Assembly: GCA_016802295.1 (NCBI GenBank)
Contig: JAESIW010000124.1
Coordinates: 664,791 to 728,790 of the forward strand
From: Brachionus rotundiformis
Lineage: Eukaryota; Rotifera; Eurotatoria; Ploima; Brachionidae
Direction: 5' to 3'
Length of the DNA stretch: 64,000 bases
The notes below the pieces were generated by a model. That model did not search any database and was not told where the DNA came from. It saw only the letters and a program-made list of their open reading frames with translations. This document shows, piece after piece, positions 9,609 through 21,737 of the stretch (the first letter of the stretch is position 1; every line of letters starts with the position of its first letter). The translations under genes were made by a program, and so were the position numbers.

Positions 9609-10095
9609 AAAAATAATTTGATGAAGCGTTTAAAAACAATACGTCTTTATTCTCTATAAATTGTCATTTTTATCAGTGATAACAAAAATATTTCTCATAT
9701 TTCAAAAAGATGTTTGAAAATTTTTAAAAACTGGTTTCAAATAATAAGATAATTTGATTTGAAGGGAATTGGTCCAAGAAAGTTAAATTAAAGGGAGTTG
9801 GTCACGAAATTAAAGAAAATACCGTAGGTCGGTCCCAGAAAAAAAATACCCTTTATACATTTATCAATTTAGAATGAAATTTTCGGTGGATCATTCCCAG
9901 TAATAGAAATTAAATTAATTTTCACTTGATTATGATTTCAGTGAGTCATAGAAAAATCTCGGTATCCTTACTTCACCTCAAATAAAATCAATCTAATCAA
10001 ATAAAAAGCAATTTGTTCTGAGAATTAAATAAATATCTGATCAATTAATGGAAATAATTGAGACATTAAAAATTTCATCTTTTATTTTAAAAATT
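9609..10095. other. non-coding spacer
   Basis: AT-rich with no ORF of note. A motif of about 25 bp (aaagggaattggtccaag / aaagggagttggtcacg) occurs twice imperfectly near 9765-9815, and a related ggtcggtccc follows at about 9828. Confidence 0.4.
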
Positions 10096-10916
10096 CTAAA
10101 CCTTTTTTTTTGTAATAATTGTTGCCCAAATATTAATAACCAGTTGGAAAAACATAATCAAAGTTTGCAATACTGATAGAGCATTTGATATCATCCAAGC
10201 TCCTATTCGCCGCCACCCAGCTATAAAAAAAATAAATTCAAATTAAAATCTGAATTAAATAGGTATTTGTAAACTTACAATTTAAAACATGCCAAAAATA
10301 ATAAACAAGATTACAAAAATAAAATAATAAAAAATATTAATTAAAACTCGAAAAAAATTTTTTTTATTATTGTAAAAAAAAAACAAATAAAATAAACTAA
10401 AACCAAAAATTATAATCATTTTTTAAATAATAATTAATTTCTTACTTAACCCGGTAAGTCTTTGCTCAATTGATGTCAATCTTCCTCTAAAGTCATTTAA
10501 GATTCCATTTATTGTTGCAAAGCTTGTATCTTAAAAAAATAATATTAACTTAAAAATATGTACAAATTTCTGCAAATAATACGCGTTGCAGACGTTTCTA
10601 ATTGTATAAAAGTTGTTATTTCAACGAATTCTATTAATTAAATAAAATTCTTGATTCAAAAATTTATCTTTTTAATTTAAAATAAACTTTTGTTGGTATT
10701 TTCCTTAAATTCATCCAAATCACTTCTTAAATTGTTCACGTCACTTTTTAAACTGTTCACGTCACTTTTTAAACTGTTCACGTCACTTGTTAAATTGTTC
10801 ACTGTTTTTTCAATTTTGATCACTTTTTCCTCAATCTTAAAAAAAAATAAAAAAAATAAAATTATTAAACTCGCATATTTGCATACTAATTTCAAAAGCT
10901 CGTTTGTTTCACTCAT
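10096..10916 (-). CDS. uncharacterised small coiled-coil membrane protein
   Basis: Three exons (10916-10688, 10529-10446, 10220-10096) with matching phases give about 145 residues. An N-terminal segment (residues 1-16) is followed by a hydrophobic stretch (about 16-27). Next comes a heptad region in which NSLKSDV units repeat (about 42-70, encoded by three nearly identical 21-bp DNA repeats at 10730-10800), then a second helical part (NDFRGRLTSIEQRL) and a C-terminal hydrophobic helix (about 115-140) ending in lysines. The plan resembles a tail-anchored or hairpin coiled-coil protein, but I do not recognise the family. A 35-nt segment (10836-10870) within exon 1 also has GT..AG ends; splicing it would change the N-terminal frame, so the start is uncertain. 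Confidence 0.55.
10730..10800. repeat. three tandem 21-bp repeats coding heptads
   Basis: The unit gtcactttttaaactgttcac occurs about three times in tandem with few changes. It lies in frame in the coiled-coil gene, so each unit adds exactly one heptad. Confidence 0.85.
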
Positions 10917-11183
10917 GACAGCAGAAAATTTATTCGATCTAAAAAAATTAAATGGTTGAGCCAGGGATTTCTAAAATAAATTTTGTGAAGTCAAAATTTA
11001 AAAAACTAAAAATAGGATGGTATTTATAATCTTTTCAAATTTAAAAATACATGCCATTACACTAGCACTATCAAAATCATTAGAGATTTTGTTTACTAAC
11101 TAGAATTTCCACGTTTCATATCAAACTTTTAAAGATATCGACATTTTAAGAATAATTCACTGTAACAAACTAAGTGTTTAATC

Positions 11184-12371
11184 TTAAATGCTAATTTCCT
11201 TGTTCTCGGTGTTGTCCTCAGTTATGGCTTCCAATTCACGCTGCTGACAATAGGCGCCTTTAAACTCGAGGCCACGTAGCTGAAAAGTCACCAGACCGTT
11301 TCCGGTCTCGATTATGTGCACCAAACAGTTCAAATAGTCTGATGAAAGAACAAAAAAGTCGCCATAATTCACTTGGCCCCATCGGTCCAGCATCAAATCG
11401 CCACACAACGATTTCTGCAGGACACTCGACAAATGTTCGTAAAAAATTGAATTCAAATTTTCGTTGTCAGGGGTTGTTTGATCAAATTGGCTCAGTAGCC
11501 TTGTGTTTGCATTGTCAAATCTTTTTGTGTTGTAGTTTTTCTCCCAAAAGTTTTTTGACTGGTCTCATGTAGGAGATGAGAAAAATTGCCGAGCCCATGA
11601 CAAGCACGAGCGGTGTGCTGAAAATGGCAGAGATTACTGCTTGAAAAAACAGGAGCGATGTGTTCGGTGCGGCTAGTGGCTGCGCAAACGCATGAAACGC
11701 CGAACCCCATTGCAACTGCCACGGTGCCGTATACACATAAACGAATATTATTTTTTCCACAAAATCTTCCAGTTTAGTTAGGAGAAAACCAATTAGAAAC
11801 ATGTTGACTAGCAGGCTCTCTTAATGTTCAAAATAAAACGAGTCAAATTTGACGAACAAAAATGTGATTACAAAAATTTTGTACTGCTATTTTTAATCAA
11901 TTTTAAATAAGACATTAGGTCGCTGCTTTGGCGACTAAGGCAATAGGAAAATACAACCAAAATAGCTGTGTAAAAAGAGAATAAAACTGAATGAGAAAAT
12001 TGGTCATTTTTGCTGGCTAAAGTTGGTATGTTTCCACCAGAGTTTTCGATCACACCTGGTATTGTGAATAAAGATGAGAACAAAATTAGACTTAAAATAA
12101 TTAATGACAATAGACTGCGTATTAGGCACAAAATGGACGATTCTAGTGATAACATGCTTGGACCACCAAATAAATTCATGTCTATTTGTTCTATCAGAGT
12201 CAAACAAAATGTGCTTATTTGTGGAAAAAGGCCTAACGTGAATAAAAGTGGAAAAAATGGAAGAAGTATTTGGCTAAATTTGAGTAAATTGGTAAATTGT
12301 AAAATTCTAAAGGCTCTTTTTATTTCTTTTGATTGAGAACTAGTCCGGTGAATACAGAGACCGAAAATCAA
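11184..12371 (-). pseudogene. PCNX: decayed, intronless fragment of pecanex
   Basis: Minus-strand frames match consecutive parts of the pecanex membrane protein. At 12371-11868 there is a hydrophobic region with FGGPSMLSLESS and YCLSRQSSDL. At about 11850-11515 come YTAPWQLQWGSAFHAFAQPL and SAIFSTPL. At 11540-11184 come NYNTKRFDNANTRL, SIFYEHL, SLCGDLM and GNGLVTFQLRGLEFKGAYCQQRE. Between the first two parts well over 100 residues of the family are missing. A TAA sits in frame at about 11820, and one extra A in a run near 11547 shifts the frame after RPVK. Both ends of the protein are absent and no introns interrupt 1.2 kb. This suggests a truncated retrocopy, although an old genic fragment is possible. 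Confidence 0.85.
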
Positions 12372-12871
12372 TTTGAGGCTTTTTAAAAAAATTCTTTGCT
12401 AAAACTTATAAATAAAATACGAATAAAAAATTGATTAAATGAATTATGTTAAGTTATTTTTGCAAATAAATTCAATTTGGTTCCGAAAATTCTGGTAAAC
12501 CTTGCTTTATCTCTAAAATTAATTTTGATTTGTTCGACGCCCGAAAAAATACCTACAAAATTGATGTAACTAACATTGAAAAGTATAATTAATATTTTTT
12601 AAATCAATTACATCGCAGAATTTTGGCCATTTAGTAGGTAATTTAAAGGAATTTTAGTAGAAATGAGAATGAGGTGAGTTGAAGCCTTTGGAGGTTCCTT
12701 TTTCCACCTTTCAGGTTCATTTTTGAATATTTTCATTTTTTTATTAAATAACTAAATTAAATAACATTTTTATTTAAATTAATCTTTATTAACAATTTAT
12801 TAAAAAGTATATTTTATGATTATTTTATTTATAGTCTAAATAAATTAAAATTATAAAAGTAAATTAAAATT
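12372..12871. other. non-coding spacer
   Basis: No ORF or recognisable element is seen in this AT-rich stretch between the pecanex relic and the next gene. Confidence 0.5.
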
Positions 12872-13723
12872 TTATAAAATTGAACTAATTTTTGTACGGT
12901 TTATTTTTCTTGTTGAAGTTTCACATATAAATGGAATTTTAACATCAGAGATATTTAATTCTTCATGGATTTCTTTCTTAAATACTATAGGGCTATTTAA
13001 TAAAGCAGAATAACAAAGAATATTGTTCTCTAAATTTTGATTTTTTTTCATTTGCTTCAAAATTGAGGAAGTTATTCCAACCGATGGTTGAACTTTTTTC
13101 TTTAAATTTTTTATATTGGTCATTTGCTGATTAACTTTTTGTTCAATTTGTTTATACTGCTCAAATGATTTATAAATACTGTTATTATATTTCGACAGAC
13201 TTCGAAATTTAAAATCATCCAAATCCATGGATAAATATGACCTACTACAAGGGGATGAATTCGATGAAAAATGTGAATAACTACTTGTTTTCAAAGTTTT
13301 TTTTGAAACTGCTACAACTGACTGAGTCTCATTAAAAGAAGTAACAAATATTGATTGTTGATCATTATGTGATTTTTCTTTAGTATGATTAGATTTTGAT
13401 TCTAAAATATTTCTTTGTAATCGTTTTGGTTGAGCTGATTTGACATATCTTCCAGAAGCTTGCGTTGAAAAGTTTTTACTCTTGGTCATGGAATCATTTA
13501 ACTTGTTTGTTTTGAACTGATACAAAGGAGTACAGTCATTCTTTGAAAAATCTTCATTATCTTTGATTTTGCTTTCGTTCAAAATGTCCCGAAATAGAGA
13601 GGACTGCTTGGTGGGCTGTATTTTGAAAATGCTATCGGTCAACATCAATTGTCGATTGCTTGTCATTAGCTTTTGTTGACGCTCTTGGTGAGTTGAAGCC
13701 TTGATAAATTTTGGTAGTTTCAT
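12872..13723 (-). CDS. uncharacterised Ser/Lys-rich protein
   Basis: A single open frame of 283 codons from ATG 13723 (MKLPKFIKAS) to a stop at 12872. The protein is hydrophilic and probably largely disordered, rich in Ser, Lys, Asn and Gln, with no signal peptide, membrane segment or known domain. A short helical, possibly coiled-coil stretch occurs at about residues 185-215 (YKSFEQYKQIEQKVNQQM). An open frame this long is unlikely by chance in DNA this AT-rich, which supports a real gene, perhaps fast-evolving. It may be a single exon of a longer gene, although no splice partner was found. Confidence 0.55.
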   Translation of the reverse strand: MKLPKFIKASTHQERQQKLMTSNRQLMLTDSIFKIQPTKQSSLFRDILNESKIKDNEDFSKNDCTPLYQFKTNKLNDSMTKSKNFSTQASGRYVKSAQPKRLQRNILESKSNHTKEKSHNDQQSIFVTSFNETQSVVAVSKKTLKTSSYSHFSSNSSPCSRSYLSMDLDDFKFRSLSKYNNSIYKSFEQYKQIEQKVNQQMTNIKNLKKKVQPSVGITSSILKQMKKNQNLENNILCYSALLNSPIVFKKEIHEELNISDVKIPFICETSTRKINRTKISSIL

Positions 13724-16700
13724 TTTTTTTTAGGAAATTGATTCGATTGAAATGAAAATTAATTTGCTAATATTTAAATCTAGAAAACGGTTAATGAAAT
13801 ATGATATTATAAATCGATTAGATTACATGAAATTTATTCAAAACAGAACATGTCATTTTTGACACCCATTCATTAGTTAGTCAACATAAAGTGCCTTAAT
13901 AAAGAGACATTGAATGAATTACACTTTTTAATGCCAATATCTTGATAAATAAATAAACAAACAAAAATATAGATTAATTACAGGTTTTTACCATTGATTA
14001 AAAGTTGGTGATCGATTCGATCTGGTCATGAACTAATAAGCTTCTTATAGAAAAGATTAAGACAAAAAGTTTATGATATTTGGTGTGAATATTTTCTTTA
14101 AAAATGGCACTAATTATTGCTCGAAGCATATCAGATATCCACAAAGCTTATTAAAGAATAATTAAAATAGTTAACTGGATTTTATGGCCAGAGGTAAATA
14201 TTATATAATGTTAAGAAAGAGCATTTTGAAAAAGGAATTTAGCTGGCTATGTATGTGGGTAAGAAAAACAGTGAGAAGCTATCTTTTTTCTCTTTCTTAT
14301 AGTGAGCTTAGTTTTTAAATAGACGAACGAATATTATGCAATCCGATACGGATGAAAAGATAATTATCTTAAATGAGCTTATCTTGAATATTAGTTTATT
14401 TACATTTTGATATAAAAATTTACGCCTAAGCTCAAAAGTTTTGGAAATGACCAATTAAAAAATAAAGTGAGTACAGCTTCGAAACATTCATTTTAAAATT
14501 TCGATCTTGTATTTATTTGGATAGGAACATTTTTATTGTATAATTTTGGTTCAAAAATACCTTTTCGTTTGAGTAAGATTGAAAAGCGGGCAAATATCTT
14601 TGATTATCTCTTGAAAATCTCTTGAAATATTTATTATCCAATTACGGTTATTAAGATGATTGATTTTACTTAAAAGTTAAAACAGCAAATAAAGCCGAGA
14701 AAAAAGAAATTTATACATTTTTGATTTTAAAAATGGAAATTCTATCTACTAATTTTGCTGTAAAGAAACTCAAATGGTTTGATACTATTAAACCTTTTCT
14801 TTTTTGTAACAAGTTTATATTTTTTAAAATAAAAAAATTAAAATTTAGATAGACAATATTTAAAAACATAAATTTGAGAGTTATTTAAACAAAAAAAAGC
14901 TCCATTTATGAGCTGCCATCCAAGCGGCACTTATTCATTTCTAAACTAAATTAGTCCCAATTACAAAGGGAATGAGAATAAAATTTGACAAGTTTAAAGA
15001 AAATGTTTAGAAATCGGATAGGAACTTTGAAGACGCTGACAACACATATTACTACAAGCATTCAAAATCTACTGTTATTAAAAAATAATTTCTCTAAATA
15101 TTTAATATGCTTTTCACACATTTTGAATATCTTTGTTGAAAATCTCAGCTGAAAAAAACTTGCGATATGATTTGACTTAAATGAAGCGAACCTTTATAAA
15201 AGACAAAATGAATCCTAATTTGATTTTAAATACTTAAAACTCGATAGATCGATAGAACAATTCATCGATAGCTGATTTGGTTAAATGTACCGAAAATCCT
15301 ATGATAAAATAAATGATGATTGCATCATTTAAAATGTTATTATGAATTCCCAGCTTTAAAATCTTATTCAGCAACACATTTTAAATAATATATTATACTT
15401 TATTAGCAATAAATTTGATTCACGATTTTAATAACCTAAATTTCCTAAAATTGGCTTAAATATATTTCACATTTCGAAAACTAATATTTTACCATGTGAT
15501 AAAATAATTATAGTTTTAATTAAAAATATTATGAATTTGATGATTTGAATTCTTTTGAAGTAAGTATTCTTTAAATAACAATTGAACCTTTAATAATTGT
15601 GAGTTTTTTTTTATTCCGATTTATTGTTTTCTAAACAGAACCTTATTGAAAAAAGTAAATTTAAAATTCTAAAATGACTTTTTTATGATACCGATATTTG
15701 ACAGTCTCACTTGTTTTTTTCTTAAAAATTTCACAATTTCCTCACTTTTATCTCAGTCATAAGTAAATTTTGTTACTCTTCTGACATAAGTAAATATTTA
15801 TTGAGTTTATTTAAATATGCTATAGATGTTTATTTTTATAGTTATCTTAATTTTATGTTAAAAAATTTTAACAGTACAGTATTTGGATAATAGAATTATT
15901 TTTATAATCTCAACTACTCATAAAACTTGATCTTGGCTTAATAAAGTTATATAATTGAAAATTGTACGCATAGAGAATAAGTTTTTTTTCCAGAACCAAT
16001 ATTATCTTTTACAACAGCAGGAAACTTTCACATTGAGTCATCCAGATATTGGAAAGTATGACAACTGTTTGGATTTGGGAGAGTAAAGTCTTATCAAAAA
16101 CATAACAGTATAATAAATGAAAACAAAACTTATTAGAGAGAAATAAAATATGCTCATTTGGCAAGCTTCTTCATATCTTGTTTAGAATCTAAAACAATGT
16201 TTATTTGTCTTGAGAAGAAAAATTCGTTTTTTTTTTTAATTAAATTCTCTAAATATTAAAGCCAACCGACAATTTAATAAAATCTAAAAAGAAAATCTAA
16301 ATAGATAAGTTACATGGATAGATAGATAGATATAAAATGTTGATGTACCTTTGGGCTAGAACTGGAACATAAATAAAAAATCAATTTATCATTGATAAGT
16401 TTAATGCATTTCGTTGCTTTAGATGCTTGCTAACTCATTTTGAGAAAAGATGAGTTAAAAAAAGCAATTAGAATGAAATGATGATATTTTAATAGAATTT
16501 AATTTCAAGTGTACCCAAAATAGATGTTTGTCAATCGATTGTCGTCAGACTGACGGATTGAGTATTTCTTAATTGGAACTAATTGAGGCTAACTAACCGT
16601 TTAGGTCAGATTTCGTGTTTGCTAATAGGCTGAAAGATCACGTAAAGTGATTTATTTAAAGAAAGATAAACGAATAGGTTTTTTATTCAAATTGCTGTGA

Positions 16701-18348
16701 CAATTGAGTTTACACAGATTAAGATGTTTGACAAAAAGATTTTTAAGAAATCTTATAATGCAATAAACTAAACACTTATTTAATATTTGTCAAAATTATT
16801 AATCGATAAATAGTATTAAATTTTGGTCATTCTCATTAAAGCTAATAATAGCTTGATCTAACATTTAAAATCTTAAGATTAATTGCTATCCACTTGAGTA
16901 TGGTCTCAAGGCACTTATTAATTCTGATAAGTAATACATTTATACATTATTTTCTTGAAAAATATTTTTAAATTCCTCAAGAGGTTGTAATGAATGATAA
17001 GAGCTCTCTATATAAAAAAATGTATTCTTTCTCGGTTTGAAAACTTTTTGGAATCCAATTAAGTATAGTTAAGGTAAGTTTAATTTAATTAAAGACTTGA
17101 TTGTTGCTTGCAGCTTAATCAGTCAAGCACTTTAACTAGTTAAAATATTTACTATAGTCGAAATAAATACAGGTTTAAAACATCGGAATTTAAAAAAAAA
17201 TTCTAATAATGATTAAATAATAATTAATAAGTGCTTTTTATTTTTCGATTTTATTTTTGATAAAACAATATTAAAAGTAATTTGTGGTCTCTAATTATAC
17301 TCGATCCGGTTTAATTAAGAACTTGTGAAAACAAGTTTTGCCGTTTTGAAGATATAGTATTTAAATTATAAATTTTATAAATTTTGATTTTTGCTTTTAC
17401 TCTTCAAAGTGAACCACTTCAATTTGTTTTTTTTTTCTTGATCCTTAATAAAGTCAATTTGAATAATAAGCCGAATATCTTGATTCTTAAATCAGATGTC
17501 TAAAAACAATTTCAGCCACTTTCGAATATTTCCTTAAAATGCCGAAGAGCAATTTTTAATTCTTTATTAGCTATTAAATAAATTTTTAAATTTATAATGT
17601 TTTTCATAATAAATGATTTGAAGTATATATTTTATTTTAAATGTATTAAATAAATAATTTGATTCGAAGGCTGTTTGAGTATATTGTTTAATTGCAATGT
17701 TCTGGTTAGTTCGTCTCATCGATTTCATATTTTAAATGGCTTAGTTTTGGAATGAAAATTACCATGGTAACATGTTACAAAAATATCAGGGCGAATTTAA
17801 AAGACAAAAATATAAATCATTTATTTAGTATTTTGGACCATGTGTTTTTTACCAGTACTTATTTCACTAGTGAATTAATAAGATTAACTTTTTTTTTTAA
17901 ATAATTAAATTTTGGTACAAAAATGAATGATATCTATTTTTAATATTTCGGTTTATTTGATAAGTGATTAATTAATTGATCGATATATACGATTATAAAA
18001 AAAGAATTGAACTCTTAGATAATTTAAAAACTCATAATTTGATAGAATCCATAAAACATTTACCTATAAATTTTTGATAAATTCACATCTAATTACTAGA
18101 TAATAAATTCTCTTCAAATAAGTGTTTTGACATTTCGAAGGAAGTCTTTAAGCATTATAATTGTACGATTTCGGAAAATATTTTTCTTTTGATAATTTAA
18201 ATTTCGAAGTTTTTCGGTATTTATATCAGAATTCAAAAGTACCGGAAACCAAACAATTCTTTTTGTATTTGATAATAATACACCTATCGTAGATATAAAA
18301 ATAACTGATCTTACTATCCTCAATTTAGTAAATTATCTTCAAACAAAA
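13724..18348. other. gene desert of 4.6 kb
   Basis: I found no supported coding exon on either strand and no recognisable transposon. The sequence is AT-rich but of mixed composition. A short (gata)n run lies at about 16316-16332, and a near-palindrome cgtcagactgacg lies near 16543. Regulatory DNA is possible but cannot be shown here. Confidence 0.5.
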
Positions 18349-18981
18349 ATGGAACTTGAATTATCTGTTGAATTAAATTTCGAAAATACTTTTTGCGAAT
18401 CAAGCTTTATTGTATTAAAGTCGACCAAACGATGCAGTATTCCATCCATCAAAAGATTAGATTTTCAGTTGTCTAAAATTAGAACCACACTACTTCGTAA
18501 AAACTCCACAAAACGCAAATCTTCTTACAATCTTTCTTCAAATCAACTGAATTCCAAGATATCTAACATTATTCAATCAAACGAATTTTACACAAAGCCA
18601 GTTAGTTTTGTAAAAAATACCAAACAGTACAGAAAGTCAACCACTTCATCAATTAATGTATGTGTATTTTTATATATTTAAGAATTTGCCAAAATATATC
18701 TAATTTGTAATTAATTTGTTTAGAAAAAAATATTAAAAATCGCAAATAATAACCAAACCAGCAATGAAGAAATTGACTTTTTTAAAAAACAAGTCACAAA
18801 CGAATTGAACAAACAAGTTACCAAAAGACCTAAAATGGGAATAACTTCACTGCAAAAAGACAATCCAAAAAGAATAACAACACCGAGTATTGTTCCTTTG
18901 CCATTTCTTGATCAAAAATTAAATTATAAACCATCAAAACCCCGTGTTTCTTTGTGTAATTTAAATTCCTCAGAAAAATAA
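18349..18981 (+). CDS. uncharacterised basic protein, two exons
   Basis: Exons 18349-18657 and 18724-18981 are joined by a GT-AG intron of 66 nt with matching phase, giving 188 residues starting MELELSVELNFENTF. The protein is basic and Ser/Thr/Asn/Lys-rich (for example KRCSIPSIKRLDF and LRKNSTKRKSS), with no membrane segment and no domain I recognise. It resembles in composition the protein at 12872-13723 and may be another disordered, fast-evolving protein. The canonical splice sites and an open second exon support a real gene. Confidence 0.55.
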
Positions 18982-20813
18982 TTAAAATCCATTTTTTTTT
19001 AACCGTTTTCAAAAATTTTTAACCAAATAAAATATTTATAAATAATCTAATAGTCAATAAAATCATAAAAGAAATTAATTTATAATTCTAAATTATCGCT
19101 AAAATCATTTTTTTATTTATTTATTTTTTTTTTCAATTCAATTATATTTAATTTAATAAATTTAATTATTAAATATTTTTCTTTTATTTGTTATTTTTAC
19201 AAGTAACTATTAGATTGTCAAATAGAATAATTTTCCTACTTTACGATATTAAGTCTTTGAGTGATAACTTAATATTAAAAGTATTTTTTTAAAAATAAGT
19301 TTATCGCAATATCATTATTACTCATGAGATATATCAATTAAATGCGCTGTCTTTTTAGAATTATGTTCGTCTCATTTTGTTTTTTCTACCGAATCATTTA
19401 TTATTTAAAAAAGTCCCTCTATATTGTAAATTATTAATCAAATGAAGATAATTAATAATCAATTAAACCAAACATGCGATGATTCGAAAACCTCTTTTAA
19501 ACTTTGAAAATCATTCTGATCATTAGCATATTAATACGATTCTGATTCTAACTATTTTGCATAATAGTCCTTGGAATATTAATGACCAGTCCTCAGGCGA
19601 TATACAGTTTTAAATTTCAATTGAGCAAAATAATTTAATAAACCATTCTTGATCTGAATAAGAACAATAAAGGTGATCGTTAATGTCTTATAGCTTATTA
19701 AACTTGATTAAATCAAAACCAAAATTTTACTCCACTTGAAATCTAAGCTCCCATTAATCTAACGTTCTTGATGATATAAACAAAATTTTATCTCCTCTAA
19801 ACATAAACAAATGTTTTGTTTACAAATGAGAACTTGTTAAATTCCTGATTATTAAAATATTTTACCGAAATATTTACAAGTTGATTCGCCTTGAGATTGA
19901 TTTCGAATATTTGTCGATCTATCTCCCTGGTTGAATTTTTCAGTTAATTAATATAAACAAAACCGAATTATCTCTAAGGAAATACTCGACTCGAAAAAGA
20001 CCGATTAATTTGTTTAATACTTAGTTCCTTTTCATCGATCACTTGTCTTAATCCATCCTAATAACCAAGTTTTTCTTAGTAATTATTACAGGTGAAATAT
20101 CAAATAGTATTAAGTCCGCTTTGTCATGCAAATACCATAAAGTGCAAACGTATAATCCAGAAAAGATCTTGTCCAGATTACATTTTGCTCTAAATTAATC
20201 TAGTGTCTTAAAAAAATAATTTTGAGTTAGATGTCCAAGATTTTATCAAATTTTTTTCGAGCTTATTTTATATCAGATATCACACTTTCTTATGGAGATC
20301 CATTTTACTGCAATTATCTGATCGACGCCTAAAAAACTGATTATTTACAGACTTATTTGCTTGCTAATTATACACCCAATTTTTTGTAATCATAGACGGA
20401 TTAATATTAATTTAGCTAAAAACAAGATCACACTCTATACATTTGATTATTGCAAATAACTGAGAACAAAAGTTATCTTAGTTAACCATCTGACTAAAAT
20501 TATTCAAGACTATGATGGTTACACTTTTACTTACCTTTTTTAAAGAATATATCAGAAATTGCTCATAACCCCTTTATAAAAAATTTTAAAATTTAAAACT
20601 TTAAAGTTCTCTCTAAAAATCAATTATCATTATAATGAAAAAGATGTTTAGGTGGAATTTTTTTCCTTAAGTATTAAAATCATTCAAACGAAAACATTTT
20701 TTAAAATTATTTATTTTTGGAAGTGGAAAAATAAATTTTTTTTATAATTTACAAAAACTTTACAAAAGATAAATAAGACTAAAAAACGAAATAATAAAAA
20801 ATCTTTTCAAAAA
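18982..20813. other. non-coding, 1.8 kb
   Basis: AT-rich sequence without a supported ORF, RNA gene or repeat on either strand. Confidence 0.5.
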
Positions 20814-21737
20814 TTATTCGTTGTGTTTAGGATTGAAGACTCCTTCAGCTGCTGGATTGAAATATAGCTGATTAACCAATGCAAGATTTAAATTATGACC
20901 AAGAGCCCATTGTGGCAATTGTTGAAATGTAGCGTTAGTGTCATCGTGATACTTGTTGATTATATTCAAATTATCATCAACTTTGTTCTTAAATTGCCCA
21001 TTGTTGCATCTAGGTACATTAGTTGTTTGTAAAATGATCAGATCATCGCTCAAGTTACTTAAACTACTGCTGTTAAAGGTTGATTCAATTAAAACTGGCG
21101 ATTCCTGGCACTGGGTTGACTCATCCAATTGACATGTTAGATCATTGGAGCAGTCTTCTTCATAGACTAATAATGGAATATGATTTGTTTCTTCACAAAA
21201 TTTGTTGCGGTTGATGGTACGACTTTGACTCAATGGAGTACTCGATTCAACAACATTTTCAGTAAAATTTGAAGAAGATTGTTGCTGATGGTCTATCTCT
21301 GATGTTACCAAAAAAAATTGGTCACTGTTGCAAGATGATAGAGAAGAAGTTGAACTTGATGAAGAGGTTCCATTGGAATAACGTCTTGATCTTGTAGATT
21401 GAATTGGTGTCATTTGGTTTGTGCGTCTCAAACGTGATACGCATGTTTCTCTTGGTAATTCTGTTGACTCCATTGCTACAAAATTCTGTTTATAATCGAA
21501 TTTAAGGAGTTGAATTTGCGAGTTCTTGGTCTTTTTTGCCTGCAATTGTTCTGGGCTCTGTTGTAACAATTTGCGAATTTTGTGTGACAAAAATGATTTT
21601 ATTTTTTTGTAATTTTTTGGCTTCGATTGAGTAGTTTGCATTATTGAACACAATTTTGCGTTTTGGTCAATATAACTGGAACATTTGTTTTTAACTTGTC
21701 TTTCAAATTCGGATTTAAATACAATTGAGTTAGACAT
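20814..21737 (-). CDS. IN-box protein, possible short INCENP-like chromosomal passenger subunit
   Basis: A single frame of 307 codons begins at ATG 21737 (MSNSIVFKSEF). Most of it is Ser/Gln/Asn-rich and probably disordered, with a basic N-terminal third (residues 30-75) and a Ser run at about 124-136. The last 34 residues (about 274-307) contain LPQWALGHNL, AL..Q and NP..GVF. This follows the IN-box pattern (I/L)PxWAxxxxLxxALxxQ..NPxxIF, by which INCENP binds Aurora kinase. INCENP is normally much longer, with a central helix and a Thr-Ser-Ser activation motif after the box; neither is present here. Either this is a reduced INCENP, a different Aurora-binding protein, or a chance similarity. 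Long non-coding DNA lies on both sides. Confidence 0.5.
   Translation of the reverse strand: MSNSIVFKSEFERQVKNKCSSYIDQNAKLCSIMQTTQSKPKNYKKIKSFLSHKIRKLLQQSPEQLQAKKTKNSQIQLLKFDYKQNFVAMESTELPRETCVSRLRRTNQMTPIQSTRSRRYSNGTSSSSSTSSLSSCNSDQFFLVTSEIDHQQQSSSNFTENVVESSTPLSQSRTINRNKFCEETNHIPLLVYEEDCSNDLTCQLDESTQCQESPVLIESTFNSSSLSNLSDDLIILQTTNVPRCNNGQFKNKVDDNLNIINKYHDDTNATFQQLPQWALGHNLNLALVNQLYFNPAAEGVFNPKHNE

Noticed and set aside
12010..12336. Plus-strand open frame of 108 codons
   Set aside because: It overlaps the pecanex relic, whose minus-strand frame carries the family motifs.
16316..16332. Short (gata)n run in the desert
   Set aside because: It has only three to four units, so it is within expectation for AT-rich DNA.
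16540..16556. Near-palindrome cgtcagactgacg
   Set aside because: It is too short to infer an operator or hairpin RNA without conservation.
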